Of a stretch of DNA of 5,716 nt, positions 5,661-5,716 are shown piece after piece. Below the pieces are notes generated by a model, which searched no databases, had not been told where the DNA came from, and saw only the letters and a program-made list of their open reading frames with translations. A program made the position numbers and the translations under genes. Every line of letters begins with the position of its first letter. Within the stretch, counting starts at the first letter, position 1. Origin of the DNA: Planctomycetota bacterium (GTDB taxonomy: Bacteria; Planctomycetota; Phycisphaerae; Phycisphaerales; SM1A02); contig QWPU01000208.1 in the NCBI GenBank assembly GCA_003671065.1, forward strand, positions 1-5,716, read 5' to 3'.

Positions 5661-5716
5661 AGTTCAAGAAACGCAACCGGACCTTCGTGCACCAGCTCGC
5701 GATGACCGTTGACATC
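5651..5716 (-). CDS. C-terminal end of an unidentified protein (5' partial, runs off the right edge)
   Basis: Read on the minus strand from the right edge, 21 codons in one frame encode DVNGHRELVHEGPVAFLELT plus a final Arg, ending in TGA at 5653-5651. The mix of acidic, basic and hydrophobic residues and the G/C-rich third positions look like real coding sequence. The other minus-strand frame here, which stays open to 5338, is Arg/Ser-rich and overlaps the exported protein. The piece is too short to name a family. Confidence 0.55.
   Translation of the reverse strand, partial: DVNGHRELVHEGPVAFLELTR

Noticed and set aside
5338..5715. 125-codon minus-strand open frame at the right edge
   Set aside because: It is Arg-rich and overlaps most of the exported protein's C-terminus. 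A neighbouring minus frame (5651-5716) reads as better coding sequence for the edge gene.

Overview
The window looks like chromosomal DNA of a planctomycete, most likely of the class Phycisphaerae. Three things point there. The first is a secreted Cys-rich protein that ends in two Ca-loop repeats of the form D-x-DGDG-xx-GASDL followed by a WG (dockerin-like), which I know as a common C-terminus of Phycisphaerae exported proteins. The second is a helical-repeat exported protein whose end, TG..(P-rich)..FG-x-D-xxx-W-xx-W, resembles planctomycete HEAT-repeat proteins. The third is the lack of operons together with fairly high GC. This assignment is inference; no rRNA or marker gene is present.

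Layout from left to right: (1) the 3' part of a large secreted Cys-rich, beta-sandwich, dockerin-like protein (+, 1-1512, open at the left edge); (2) a five-copy 20-bp tandem repeat (1495-1594) that starts inside that gene's last codons and nearly fills the convergent gap; (3) an acyl-CoA/acyl-ACP synthetase of the AMP-binding superfamily (-, 1599-3083); (4) a TPR + SPOR lipoprotein (+, 3186-4004); (5) a truncated haemoglobin carrying a lipoprotein signal peptide (-, 4006-4494); (6) a secreted helical, HEAT-like protein of unknown function (+, 4621-5622); (7) the last 21 codons of another minus-strand gene (5651-5716).

The six genes strictly alternate in strand, so every junction is either convergent (1512/1599, 4004/4006, 5622/5651) or divergent (3083/3186, 4494/4621). 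No two genes can share an ordinary operon, and the window does not show a pathway. The common theme is location: four of the five well-visible products have export or lipoprotein signals or are of an extracellular type, and only the acyl-CoA synthetase is clearly cytoplasmic.

No tRNA, rRNA, CRISPR array, transposase, integrase or phage gene was seen. The items most worth a second look are the minisatellite built from a gene's own 3' end, the apparently membrane-anchored truncated haemoglobin, and the repeated ten-cysteine modules in the first gene.
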